In this document: positions 50,289-63,770 of the stretch, in pieces
Numbering within the stretch: position 1 is the stretch's first letter
How the letters are laid out: every line of letters begins with the position of its first letter
From: Hygrophila difformis
Lineage: Eukaryota > Streptophyta > Magnoliopsida > Lamiales > Acanthaceae
Length of the DNA: 64,000 nt
Direction of reading: 5' to 3'
Assembly: GCA_030278955.1 (NCBI GenBank)
Contig: JAOANR010000014.1
Span: 997,920 to 1,061,919 of the forward strand
Notes under the pieces: model-generated
Told to the model about the DNA's origin: nothing
Databases searched by the model: none
What the model saw: the letters and a program-made list of their open reading frames with translations, nothing else
Position numbers and translations under genes: made by a program

Positions 50289-53200
50289 CTAGTAGTAACT
50301 TACATACCAGCTGCAGCTGTTTTTCTTCGCCTTCCCTTCTGACTGTGAACCATTGGAGCCATGAGTTTTGTAAAAGGCCCCAAATCCACTCATTAGTATA
50401 TGGGGAGTAGTCCCCGAAGTCACAAGGCAACTATTTTGAGCAACACGATGGAAAATATAGGGGATTTATTCAAAGTGAGGAGGAAAACCCATCATTTCAA
50501 GAATCAACGATAATAATGGTGTGATCTTTCATATCAACTATGCTAAGTTATCCTCAATAAATCAAGGTTTTGTCTAATAAAAGAGCTAAAGCAGAAGGTA
50601 CAAAGTGATGATATGATGATCTAACTAACAGAGCGATGTCTGCATTGTATCAATCAATTCCAAGACAATTTGCGTGCGCAGCATTATTACCTTGGACTCC
50701 GAGTAGAGTAACACCTTCCACATGAGACGTACTTTAGCAGAGTTCTTGGCTTCCTTGTTTGGATTTTCAAACGCGGAAACTGCACATTTAGGATTTCCGG
50801 TTATGCAGACCCAAAAAAGATATTTAACAAAAATGCAGATACTCTGCTTGACAGTAATTATTAATTTAAGAAACCTTACAAGAATAAGCAAATTCCATAC
50901 ATGAAACGTAATGCTTGAATTTTCAATGTATAGATTGCAATTTGATAATAAATGGTGGAGTGCAACGATTTCAGGCGTGATCATAACTAAAATGTTTTAT
51001 ACACATATACCTTTCGTCGAATCTTTGGAGGGTTACGACTAAGAAAATTCCTTGATCTTGGTTCTAATCTCCTGCAAAACAAAAATATCAGATCTTAGGA
51101 CGTGGGTGATAGATGGTGTAAGAGCATCATTGTCAAGTTACATTTACTCTAATTTCCAGAAATGTAGAATTACATACAAATTCTCTTGTTCAAGCTTTTC
51201 AGCAATTGAAACTGCTTTGTCCTTCGACCATCCAGCATTTTCCGAACACCCCTCCTGCTGCTGAATCACATGAGCAAGGGACAACCTGCCTCGAACAAGG
51301 CTAAGACTTTGGTTCCTTTCATGTGTCAGAGTTGATGCATTTGGAGTGGCTGATGCTACTCCGACTGAATTTCCAATATTTTGTCTGTCTGAGTCCGTAT
51401 TCTCGACAATTTCAACAATTTCTCCCCTGTTTCTGGCAGAAGATGAGGCATCTCTATCTGAGACTTTCATTATATCATCAAAACGAGATTGATCTTGAGT
51501 TGCTGGTAACTGAAGTTTTCGTGACACAGCATCTTTCCTTGAGTTGCATCGGATTTCAATTGCCACTGTGGACTGAAGAACTGATTCAAGTGCTCGTGAG
51601 ATGTATGGAATAGATCTTTCTGCTTCTGACTTCGTTAAGTCAGAATTGAACAGCAATTGCACAGTTGGAGCTGCAAGGGACAAAGTCTCAAATGCATGTC
51701 GATATTCAATTTCATTAAAAAGAAAAATTTTCTTTACAAATCAAAAACAGCTAATGTAGATTCACACTGTTGCAGTCAATTAGTCTTCTGCAAGAAAGTA
51801 GACGAAAAATGTTAGTATTGCATTATCGTGCCAAGGCTATGCATTCCACTTACCAGACCTAATTTCTTGTCTTTATATCAGTTACGATCCTGACATTTAA
51901 GTCTGAGCATAAATTCTGTGAACTAATGACATACTGTATTAATCTTTTAGACAAGCTCGACACAAACAACTTCTAGAGAAGTTTTAAGACAAGTTTTTCC
52001 TACTTTGTTGCATCAAGCAGCCGACAGATGACAACCCAAAACAGGGATAAAGTTTCTTCATTTTTGCACCAGAGAGTGATGGCGACGACACTTCACTGTT
52101 CCTTAAACCCAATATTCCTTTGACTTTTTTCGGGCAACACACACTACCAAGTACCAATGTAAACCTACCAAGAAGTCTTTGTAGTTGCATCCTCTTGTTA
52201 AATTCATTACAATTTTGTTGATTCAGTGTTCTTGATATTAACTATTAGTGACTTGGGTTGTACTCGAATGCTTGCATACAAATACGCTGAAAAGTATATT
52301 CTTCAAACCCTGTTCCTAAAAGTTTCTCCTGAGGTTTATTTTTTCTCTTCTATTTTATGTCAACTCTAAAATCTACATCCAGGGTTTTAAAAGTCTCTCC
52401 AACCTGTTCATGGCCACAATTCCTCTTATGTTACAAACAGGACTGCAAAAATAAGACTGTAATAGCTACTAAATTTAGGATTGGGATATGATTGCACGAT
52501 GTATTGAACATCAATAGTACCTGGACCATAATTGACTGAGATCAGCTTTCCTTCAGTACTTAGGAACTCTTTTACACTATCATTGGGGATCTTTTCAAGC
52601 ACTTCACACCAAATTTGATCAGTTTCCCGAACTAGTATTTGAGCCTTATTTATTGGGCCGCGGTCATTTGAAGGCAGGTAGACCTGTTGAGAAACCATCC
52701 CACCTCCACTATTTGCATTTCTATCAATATCAGTACTCTTCAAAGCAGCATTATATTGAATGTTCCCCGAAGATCCAGGTTGGAATATAGACACCTCAGT
52801 GTGGATTTTACGCGGCCTTTCTATTAAAGCATGGTTCAAGGCTAGAGGAGTTTGATAAAAACTAGTATCTGCTGATAAATTGGTAAACTGGGATTGCTGA
52901 TAAGGAGCCAGTTGCAGAAGCGCAGCTGTTAGCCAAGTTATCCGGTCATTCGACACCCGCAGCTGCTTTTCTGCTTCAGATAGTGTCTTCAATGCCTGAC
53001 GCAATCTTTCCATATCTTCTTTTGATACTGTAAAAACATATTTTCTACATCAATCAAAAGAAAGTGTGATGATAAAATTAATGATGTTACGCAACATGAA
53101 ATGACAATGGAATATACTGCTCACATGCTTCACGCCAAAAAAACTTCCTTCTAGGCCTTCCTTTTCGGAGATTATGGCTACCAGCAAGAATGTTGGTTAT

Positions 53201-55419
53201 GACTGCAGCAAGCTGAGACATTAATGCTAATGGATCGATCCCAGAAGCCATGATATCTCTCAGATTCTTCACTGTGTTGACAGTGTCTGCAGACAATGCT
53301 AAGTCAAGTAGATCTATTAACTTCTCATCATCAATAAGGCCAGCCTGTTAAACAACCAAAACAAGCTTTCATATGATCATGATGGTAAAAAACTTGATCT
53401 CTACCTAAGTCACTATGCATTCGGAGGAAAAATATGAAGTTGTATTAGGGAATGGCGACGTACCAGTTCCTGCACCAGATCAAGGGAAATTCTCTTCCCA
53501 ATCAAACTTAATTGTTCAAGAGTCATCTCAGCATCCCTCAGAGAGCCATTTGATCGTGATGCAATAAGCTTCAGGGCATCCTTATCAATTTCTAGATCTT
53601 CTTTGGTTGCTATCCATTGTAGTGTATATATTATGTCTGCATCCTTTATCTTAGGGAAGAAGAATTTCTGGCACCTGGATAGTATCAGATGAGGCAAGGC
53701 TTCAAGACTAGAGCAAACAAGGATGAATACAACACGCGTAGGGGCTCGATCAATCACCTGCAATATGGCACTCCAAGATTCAGAACCCATAGTATCACAT
53801 GCATCAAATATGTAGACCTTGTACTGTGATTGAGGCTTGGAAGTGACCACATTGCCAAGAATCTTGAGCATACTTTCTGAATCAAAATCACCAATGGGGC
53901 CTATTTCCTTTACATTTCGGGTCTTCCCTGTATTTTGGGCAATGCAAGAGTTACAAAGTCCACAAGGCTTTGGAGGCTCTGGAGACTGGCAGTTCAACGC
54001 TCTGGCAAATAGATGTGCACATGAAGTTTTACCAGTTCCATGAGGCCCATAGAATAAGTACAGAGATCCAACCTTCCTTCTCGCTATAGCATTGACAAGA
54101 GCCTGCACCACCAAGTTTTGTCCTATCAAATCTCTGAATGTTTTTGGCATGTATTTCTGAGTGAGATTTTTATGCCTTCCATCACGATGCTTCCAGAGTG
54201 TATGTTGCTCACCTGATCTACCTTCTGATGCTAAGTCACAATCAGCTTCCTGCTTTAGCAGACTGTTTGAAAAAATACTCAACTCTCCCGAGTAATCATG
54301 AACCCAAGGAGCATGATGGATGGTCCCCCAAGAACCAGAAGCATCAAGCAGTAGAGGCAAAGATTCCCCATCAGATTTATTAGAACTTGACAGTTCTGAC
54401 GTATGAGGCATATCAGGAATATCCATTCTGCGTGATGTAGAACAACCTTTTTTGAATTTTGGGTCCGATAAACCACAAGAAAGGCTTCGGCCAGCCATGT
54501 CTAGAAATGATTTCCCCCTGTCATGAATTCGTGACCAATTCCAAGGAATACCACAACCATTTTGAGGAACACCATTGACTTTCTGATCTCTTAGCCCTTG
54601 GAATCCCTCCTCCAAGTGATACTTCTGAGATGGCCTGCCTTGAGCATACGAATCAGAGGCCACAAGCATTTCATTTTGTGCTACTTCTTGTTGGGGTGCT
54701 CTACAAGGTCGTCTTCTTCTTGAACCTTTAGATCTCTGTCTGTCCGACTGACTCAGCCCATTCCCATGGCAAAAGTTTGCTTCTGCTACTTGATTATGTG
54801 TTTTTATTTGGGTTTGCCTTCCACTGCCATGGTTGTGGGATGAAGCTACATCATCACTTTCAGCTGCAATGTCCTTTAACTGGTCAGAGAGGGTCTTCAG
54901 GCTACTATCATGTTTACGGCCTTTTTTTATCTCCGCATATTTACCTCTCAATTCAGCATTTCCATAAATGCCATTCTGAACCAAATCATCTCCATCCTTG
55001 GCATATGAAGGAGATGCTCCACTTCTGCTTGTCTTGCCAACAGCATATTTTGATGCTGGTAGTCTATTAATGTGTTGGGAACCTTCCGACACCCTTCCAA
55101 ATTCTGTAAGATGCTCCATACTGAAAGACAGCCTTCCACTAACCAAATCATCCCGTCGACCTCTTTTCAGACGAATATCCACAACAGAAGGAGAATGTCT
55201 CGAGGGTGGAGTTGCAGAAGGATCCCTGAGAGACCTTGATCTCTGTAGGGCCACAAGATCCCTCAAAAGGCCCCTATTGGACAAAATTGGACTATGCTTA
55301 TGCATATGGTTATGGTTCTTCAAATGAATACAGTTTGTTAAATGAATGTGATTCCGCAGATGATCACTAATACTACCATTCGCATCCTTTACCATTTGAT
55401 CTCGAACAGCCCTGGTCAT
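50289..55419 (-). CDS. STICHEL-like protein, copy 2
   Basis: Exons at 53464-55419, 53125-53344, 52521-53027, 51178-51670, 51011-51071, 50691-50779 and tentatively 50289-50430. The only coding difference noticed is one T/A change near 54205 that turns GELHTLW into GEQHTLW (Leu to Gln). All frames are otherwise intact, so this stretch of the second contig is of good quality. Confidence 0.88.
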
Positions 55420-56707
55420 GACCACTACATAAATTGATCCACCAGAAAATGCTCGAAAATCCTCTTAATTTACAAGAAAGAATCCAAAATCTACAGCTGC
55501 ATTATAGCATCAGAGACACAAGTAACAAAAAAATCTTCAATGCCTAAACTACCAAAACTAAGCACCCAACAGAACACCAGAAATGAAAGAAACATAAACC
55601 CCAATTCCAAATTATGAATCCAAATGCAAATCCTGCAAAACAAAACAAAACCATTTACCACAAGTGACACGAGAAAGAATACAAAACAAGAGTCAAAAAC
55701 CCACAACAGATGCAAATTTGAAAAGAGCGCAACTTTTTTTCAAATTATATAAACAGAAACTATTCTCCTGCTTGCATGATAGATACTCCTAAGACTTACG
55801 AGGGCTCCATTTTTTTTCAAACCAACCACCCTAAAGTTTCGCCATTGCGTCTCATTAGAGATTACTTTACTGGGCCACCCCATTAGGTTGAGGCATTTCA
55901 ATAAACACAGAGAAGCTTTGAAATTGGTGGCACGAAATCTTTAACTACAAAAAAAAAAGGAAAGGAAATGGGAGTTGGAGAAGGCTGGGAATTAGAATCA
56001 CCTGAATCTGGGAGGTTTTCAGACTTTGAGGCAATTACTCGAAAGGAAAACTCTTTTTCGAAACGGACGACCCGTTGCCATCATTAAGTGTCCCTCTCGG
56101 CTCTCTCCCTCCATATCGCTCAGATCTCTTTCTCCAATACTCGCTACCACATGAAAACCTTTCAAGAAATCGATGGAGCACAATTACAGTGTGCTCTATT
56201 TTCTTATTAATTCATCATGAATTATTGACGTGGGTTGAATTATTCGAAAATTGAAACAATTGATTCGTTGGGACTTCCTGTCTGTAGTACTGAGTAACAG
56301 CACCAACAGAGCTGGTGTTCTTGCAGAGTCAAATTTGGAGTCTTGTACGAAGATATATATATATTGGGTTTGTATGTACTACGTATGTATAGGTCGAGAG
56401 AGGGATGGGCCGGTGGGGACTGGCGGGGGAGGAATGGCTGTGGCCGTGGCCGTCCTGGTAGTGGTGTCGTTCTCTGCGGGGGGGCTGCTGCCTGCTGACC
56501 AAATGTACTGAAACCATACGCACTTCAATGCAGTAAGAAAAAGCGATTGATTTCAATAATATGTTTTCTTGACCATCCATGGAGTTGAAGTCCTGAGTAA
56601 ATCCACGCCGTGCATTAAGTGTGTTTACGGCATCGATTACTGAGGCGTTGAGACTCAGGGAGTTCCATAGAATCGACAAGTCTTACTGCCCCGATAAGCC
56701 CGATAAA
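55420..56707. other. STICHEL-like leader and unassigned GC-rich patch, copy 2
   Basis: Equals 25925-27211; an extra A near 55530 is the main difference. Nothing new is revealed about the unassigned small frames (56251-56511 +, 56329-56679 -). Confidence 0.3.
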
Positions 56708-57113
56708 TAGGGAGGGCAAAATATTCGTTACCGCGAACCGAAATCGAATTCGGTTAATCGAGGACCCCGGAGCAAATACAAATATTTTAAATTTTCTCTC
56801 CGATTAACCAAACCAAACCGAATATATTTATTTTATTTTAAAATTTATATATATTGTAAATATTATAGATTTGATGGTATAAAATTATATATAGATAATA
56901 TATATCATTATTTATTTAATTATTTAAGTTTATAATAAAATAAATATAAAAAATTAAAGAGCTAATTATCAAAATATATCACCATAATTAATAAGCCTAT
57001 ATTGATTTTTGTCTTTTAGAATACCCTATTATTGAAATATACCTCTACACTAAAATTTGTTACATATACTAACATATTTTGATAACATTAAAAAGAATCA
57101 CTTGATTCCATAG

Positions 57114-57155
<42 letters not shown>

Positions 57156-57404
57156 CTGGGTATAATAACCTCGTCCGACCCTCTTAAAATGTATAATCAA
57201 GTTTTCATTTCTTAAATCTTTGAATTTCGTAGATTTTAAATATTCGAACCGAATCGTTTAACCGCTAAATCTAATCGAAACTGAACTCCCGGTTAACCGA
57301 GGACTCCGATTACAAATACAAATACTGAAATGAAGTATTTGCCATGTTCAAATACAAATACAAATACCTGAAAAATTCAGGTTATCCGAATCGTGCCCAC
57401 CCTA
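56708..57404. mobile_element. hAT-like element, copy 2 of 27212-27896
   Basis: Same ends and flanks. The TA run (57115-57151) is longer and one G/A substitution lies near 57089. Confidence 0.75.
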
Positions 57405-57766
57405 CCGATAAGTAAATTTAGGCAATGCAAATATTCGCAATAGCCAAAAACGACAAATAAGGTAAGTTACTTCGTAAAACCATTATTGACGGCTAATTTG
57501 ATGACTTGCCAACTTGCCACCCTCTTTTATAAAAATAAAAAAATAAAAAAAAATAATTTTGGCTTTTTGTCGTTGAGCATTATTTGTAATTTAAAAAAAA
57601 AGATTCATTACAGAATAATGCTCTTATCGCAAATTATGATAAAAGAATTAATTAAAAAATAATTAAGTTCGGGAAGAATTAATTTTAATGAAAATAATGG
57701 GGGTTATATTTCAAAATAATAGACACATCATAAAAAATAATTAAAAAATAAAAAAGAAACACCATT

Positions 57767-57875
57767 TTTTTTAATACCCGGGTATCCTCAGGTCACATTG
57801 GACCCAAGACTAATCCCTAGAGCCCCATCCACTCAAACCAACTGCTGTTGGTAAAAAAAAAAAAAAGAAAGAAAG
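57767..57875 (+). mobile_element. Poly(A)-tailed insertion, copy 2 of 28259-28364
   Basis: Same target duplication AAAAGAAACACCATT at 57752-57766 and 57876-57890; the A-rich tail has an extra GAAA unit. Confidence 0.7.
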
Positions 57876-57954
57876 AAAAGAAACACCATTATAATTAATT
57901 GAGTAATTCATTAATATAATTTTGAATTATATCCAATTCTTTTGTTCTTACTTT

Positions 57955-58236
57955 AAAAAAAAAAAAAACATCGTTTAGAATAGCATAATTTAAAATGGCA
58001 ATTACAGTAACATTCCATGATATACATAATTGATGATGATAGCCTTTAATTTTGCAGCATTTAGAGTACAATGCGTAGATTTTTTTTTTCGATGAGCAAA
58101 AAAAAAAATCTACGCATTGTACTCTAAATGCTGCAAAATTAAAGGCTATCATCATCAATTATGTATATCATGGAATGTTACTGTAATTGCCATTTTAAAT
58201 TATGCTATTCTAAACGATGTTTTTTTTTTTTTTTTA
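57955..58236. repeat. Long inverted repeat, copy 2 of 28444-28724
   Basis: Arms as in copy 1; the loop between the inner T and A runs is CGATGAGC (58090-58097) in place of GCTCGC. Confidence 0.85.
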
Positions 58237-58420
58237 TGTCGAGGCCATCAATTTTTGTGATAAATTTGTCATAATATATATGTAAGTGAGTGCCATTGGA
58301 TGCTTATATCTTCTCCATTGCCTAACTTGTTCCATTTTTTAAGGCAACTATTAAGAGTGCATTTAATTCTTACATCATCTCATCAATTATACTTCATACT
58401 CTATAACAAATTAAGTTTTT

Positions 58421-58475
58421 TTTTTTTTTTGGGAGGGGAGGGGGGAGGGGTGGGTGGGTACACTGTAGCAATTAG
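58421..58475 (-). mobile_element. G-run poly(A) insertion, copy 2 of 28910-28964
   Basis: Same flanking CAAATTAAGTTTTT repeats and G runs (about 58431-58459), with one more T in the homopolymer. Confidence 0.55.
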
Positions 58476-58807
58476 CAAATTAAGTTTTTGGGATTATATG
58501 AGATTTTCATTCACAAAAATGAGATAAACTAGGATAGTAAGATGCATGTGAATGAATATATTTTGCGAGATAATAAACTTAATTAACAATTAAAAATGAT
58601 AACCATACATAAAAATATTTGATATAATTTTTATAAAAAAAAATGATGTGAGAAAAATATACTTCATCTGTCTCACTGTAATAGCCTTGTTATGTTAACT
58701 TTCTAACATTATTTATTATTTAACTTTAACTCAATTTTATTTCAAACAAATAAAAAAATATAATAAGGTTGGATCTGGCCAGTCTAATCGCATAATGTTA
58801 TATTATA

Positions 58808-59299
58808 CTCCCTCCGTCCCGCGAATTGTGGCTCGTTTCTTTTGGGCACGGTAATTTATGTGGTGGGGTGTGGTGAGGTTTAGTGGTTAAAGTGATGTGG
58901 GTATTTGTGTTTAAAATTTTAATGAATTTTGACTTTCTTTATTGTTTAACTTTGACAAAATACTATTGTAATGATTTAATTAGAGAAAAATATTCAAGTG
59001 TGGTCTTGTTAGAATCGTCTAGACGTCTAGATTTAGAATATATATTTTATATAATTTTTATTTGTACCAATTTTAAAATATGAAGAATTAAAGAAATGTA
59101 AGGGACTTTGTGTAGAAAAATAAAAGTGTATTGGGAGTTGTGCAGAATAGTAAAAGTGATTACTTTTAATGGGATTTAGAAACCATTAAGATTCTAATCA
59201 TATTTATATTAATTAAATTTATCTAAAAAGGGAAAGTGGCCACAATTCGTGGGACAGCCCAAAGAGGAATACTAGCCACAATTCGTGGGACGGAGGGAG
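58808..59299. mobile_element. Stowaway-like MITE, copy 2 of 29297-29788
   Basis: Same 492-bp length, same inverted ends and TA flanks. Confidence 0.85.
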
Positions 59300-59632
59300 T
59301 ATATTTTATAGTATAATTTTTACTTTTATATATTGTAAAATATTAGTATACGTTAGAACGTATACTTTACTAGCAAAATTTAACAAGAATGGTGGAACGG
59401 ATGGATTATTTTCTAAGATATTATATACTTTTGAGAAATAGGCAATCAACATAAAATAGGCCTTGCATGTATGTTTTTATTAAAAAGAAAAATGTAAATT
59501 TCTAATGAGCAAAAATGAACATAATTAATTAATGATGGAATGAACAATATGTAGTACGACAACAAAAAGACAATGAAACACAAACATATGGAGAGTATTT
59601 TCTTCTGAATTTGAAAATGTTGAAAAGTTGTA

Positions 59633-59889
59633 CTTCCTCCGTTTAGAAAAGATAGCTACATTGATAAAATTGACACTATTCATCTAAACACTTTGATTTG
59701 AAGTTTTATCATAGTTATACAAGTTAAAATATAGCCAAGTGAGATCTTGTTAGATTCGTCTCATCTTGTAGTTTTTAAATATTGAACTTTTAGAATTTTT
59801 ACTTCTACCGAATTTGAATTATTAATGGTTTAAAATGTGCATTGGATTGCGTGCTGGGTGGGTAGCTATCTTTTAAAAAACGGAGGAAG
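59633..59889. mobile_element. Stowaway-like MITE, copy 2 of 30122-30378
   Basis: Same 257-bp length and termini. Confidence 0.8.
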
Positions 59890-60119
59890 TAGTAATTGAT
59901 TTCTTTCAAAATACCGTTAGAAATTGATTGGGATACATTTGACTTGGTAGATAAAGCCATTTGTGCTCTGTAGTAGTACTACTATCTTTTAATTAATTAA
60001 TTAATCACAAGTAGGTTTCTCCGAGCCAAATTGTGATTCAATTTTAGGTAGGAGTACATTATTTGTTGTGGAGTAATAAATATTCTGTTTGAATTTATGG
60101 CTCACATATAATACTCTAT

Positions 60120-60240
60120 GGGGATGTTTGGAAGTCAGCGGATTCGCTAGCAGATAGCAGATTCGGAGAGAGAATTGTGAGAGAATATGCTAATTGAATC
60201 CGCTATATGCTCTTGAATATGCCGGCTCCCAAACAAGCCC
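60120..60240. mobile_element. Tourist-like mini-MITE A, copy 2
   Basis: 121 bp with TAT flanks, as at 30609-30729. Confidence 0.8.
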
Positions 60241-61120
60241 TATATGTTTTAATTGTTTATGCCAAACCTGGGTCCTGACTATTGTACTATGTTTTCTGTT
60301 TTATTTTTTTAAATAAACTACCATCAAGGAGGAACTTCATTCATAAATAATAGGAGTACTAACACCTTAGATACTGTATTCTTTAACATACAAATCTAAT
60401 TTAAATCCCAACTTTGTGGTTGGAGTTGATTTCCTATCCGGTTATGTATCTCTCCCTTACATTCCTTTGTACCCGACACCTCTTTATCTGAACAATTACT
60501 TCGCTAAAAATACGAAATCAAAAAAAAAACATTAATATATTTTCTTTGACTATTTTATCCTTATTCAATTATAACTATTGGATTAAATTGAATGGTAGTT
60601 GATCGAATACGATGGTGTATTGCCAAGAAATTAATAGTACCGTAATTGTGTCCTATAATTGATTAGGCAAGCTAATACTTAGTTTGTATACAAATATGTT
60701 AAACTCATTATTCGTTATATTCTTTAAAAGTGTGATTCTTTTTAAGAGAAAAAATTGATGATATGAAGTTTATGTATGGATAAAATGATTCTTTATTATT
60801 GTTTTGATACTAAAATATTGGTTTTTTAATGACATATATATATATCAAATCATATTAATAGTAATCTTCACAGCCACTTTAATGGGCAACGCAGGGGATA
60901 GATATTGCAGATTTGCAATGAATGGAGGTAGGGATAGATATAATTGCAGCTGAACAACACGAACCGAAAATAATATGTTGTGGTTTTTGGTTTAGAATTT
61001 AGATCATGAAATTAATAACGTTGGTTCAAAGTTTAGTTTTCATTTGAATCCTACCAACTACCAAATGAATTATATATATGCAGAGTCCTAAAGCGTGTAT
61101 GTATTATACGAATTCATACA

Positions 61121-62148
61121 TAGAGGTGTCAAAATGGGTCTGTGGGGCGAAACGGGCCGGCCCGCGCAGGCCCCCACGTTTTTGCGGGCTTGAACGGGGC
61201 GGGCCTATACGGGACGGGCTCTAAATAACTAGGCCCGACCCGCCCCACACGTGGGCCGGGGTTATGCGGGCCAATCCGCGGGCCTTTTAGTAATTTTTAA
61301 AAAATTAAATTTTTAATATAAAAAGATAAAAAAGGGATATATTTTTTGTTGTATAAATTAAGAATGAGAAATAAGTATATATAATTGATATTTAAAATTA
61401 TAAATAGTTAAAATGTGTATTTTTGGCATAATTATTTACTGTAATAATGGGTCGTTGAATAATTTTTTATAAAATTAAAGATTGATTAAAATTTGTAATA
61501 CTAAAGATGTGTATTATATTCTAAAAATATAGTAATGTTGAAGATAAAAAATTTAAAAGTAATGATTGAGTTGATAAAAATATTGGGTCTTACGATTGGA
61601 GTATTTAGGAAGTTAAGTTGTTTTGGCATATAATTCAATAATTTTATATTTAAAAATAAGATAACTGACAAAATTATGAAATTTACTTGCATTCACAAAT
61701 TTTAATAAATAAATAAAATAACCTAGCTAAAAATTTAATAAATAAAATAATAAAGAATTTTAAACTTAAAAAACCTAACACTAATAATATAGATAAGAAG
61801 ATAAATATTAAAAAATATGAACTATTTGTATTAAAATTTATAATTTTATAAGTAATGGAAACAATTATTTAAATATATATTTGGTGACTTTATGGTAGAC
61901 TTTGAATTAATCAAACAATATTCACTAACATTAAATAAATAGAACAAGGAATAAAAAAGGGAAAAAAAAAGGCTAAGCCCGCAGGCCGACCCGCCCCGCA
62001 GTGGGCCCAACTCGCAAAAGCCCGCCCCCCGTGGGTCGTGCCCGCAAAAACCCGCATCTAAACGGGCCTTAAAAATTCAAGCCCGTCCCGCATTTTTACC
62101 TTGCGGGGCGGGCCGGCCCAACGGGCCCGGCCCAAATTGACTGCTCTA
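61121..62148. mobile_element. hAT-like GGGCC-ended element, copy 2 of 31610-32641
   Basis: Same TTCATACA flanks (61113-61120, 62149-62156). A 4-base deletion near 61797 and one A to C change near 62027 separate it from copy 1. Confidence 0.85.
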
Positions 62149-62213
62149 TTCATACAAGACCTGATTAATATTATTACAACACTATAAAGAATAGTCTCAT
62201 GGAGTAATATATT

Positions 62214-62334
62214 GGGGATGTTTGGGAGTCAGTGGATCCGCTAGCAGATAGCAGATTCGGAGAGAGAATTGTGAGATAATATGCTCTTCCAATATGCTAT
62301 ATGCTGGTCAATATGCTGTCATCCAAACAGCCCC
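62214..62334. mobile_element. Tourist-like mini-MITE B, copy 2
   Basis: 121 bp with ATT flanks, as at 32707-32827. Confidence 0.8.
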
Positions 62335-63702
62335 ATTGTACTATACTATGAATGCAATGCGTATATAGATAATACCTTTGAGTGTGAAGTCTCATCAGTT
62401 GGGTTATCATGATATACTGATATGTTGACACTTGAAAAAACAAAAAAAAGTACTATTAAAACATGGATCAACACTGAATTGCTGTATTAAAAACTACCGA
62501 ATGAATTAGAGGGACATACATAATTATGTTGAACTTTGTAAAATCACATTTGCATATAGTAATAATTAATAAAATTGAATAAGGCACGCACTTAATCTTT
62601 GAATTATGAATTTTTAGAATAAATAAAGTTAACTGTGTTTAAGTTATGCTTAATATCCTATATACCACAGTTTGACCAAAACTTGAATCGCCCTATTCTC
62701 CATATAATATAGCAGCCATTTGTGCACGCCATGGAGTATTGTACTAGTACTATACAAAGTGTGAATTGACGATTGTATTAGTTCAAGTTCCAACTCCCCA
62801 TTAATTTGTTATTGTTATGCTTTCTATGATGACAAAATATGATCTTTATATGATTCAATTACTTGTCCAATAAATTAAATAAAGAGAAGTTGTACTTATA
62901 AAGTAAACATATTATGTACCCTAATTAAGAACACTAATAGGACTTTTATTTTATGCATGAAGCATGATTAAATTACTAGTAGTAGTTTAGCAAAGAAAAA
63001 CCCATCGCAGAACACGTGCAGAGTTGTCATTACGTTGGTTGGCTAGTATCATAGGTAATATGATTACACGTGATAGCCCACTAATCCGTCGTCTAGCTAG
63101 CTAGGGTTGTAACAATACAATAGTAAATGGAAAGTTGGACAATGGCATTAGCATGCTAAACTAGCTCCCTACTTAAATTAGACTGCGTTTGGGAAAAGAC
63201 GTTAGCGATTAGCGTTTAGTTTTTAAAATACATATTAAGAATAGCCTAAAATCCTATTTATAGTAAACACTAATTACAGTAACCGCCAAATTTTAATCTC
63301 TAACCTCTAAACTCAGAACGCTCATCTTCCTCAGCTTTTAACTTTCCAAACTCCAGACTCTAAACTTTAATTTAAAATTGCATTACCAAACACCATTATT
63401 CAAATTTGTTCCTATTTATGAAAACAGAGCTGCAAACACTAAAATAGAGGTGATGAATGTATGTTAATTATTTTTCCTCCAACTGGCTCATAGCCTCATA
63501 GGTAAAATAGTAAACATACATTCATCACCTTTATTTTTCCTCCAAATGACACTTGTCTCTTCAATACTACTCCTATTTCATCAAAAGCTCTCAAGTCTCA
63601 ACTGACCATTCTTGACCATGGCTGATGTGGCAATATGAGGGCTTGATCAGGATTCAGTCAGGGACTCAGGGTGCTCCCAAGTCCCATGGGCCAAGGATTA
63701 GT

Positions 63703-63770
63703 TTTTTTGTTTTTTTTTGTTTTTTTTTTCTGTTTTTTTGTTTTTTTATTTTTTATTTTTGGGTGAAAGA
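63703..63770 (-). mobile_element. Tail-only poly(A) insertion, copy 2 of 34197-34263
   Basis: Same ATGGGCCAAGGATTAGT duplication on both sides of the T-rich run. The sequence from here to 64000 matches copy 1 up to 34493. Confidence 0.6.
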
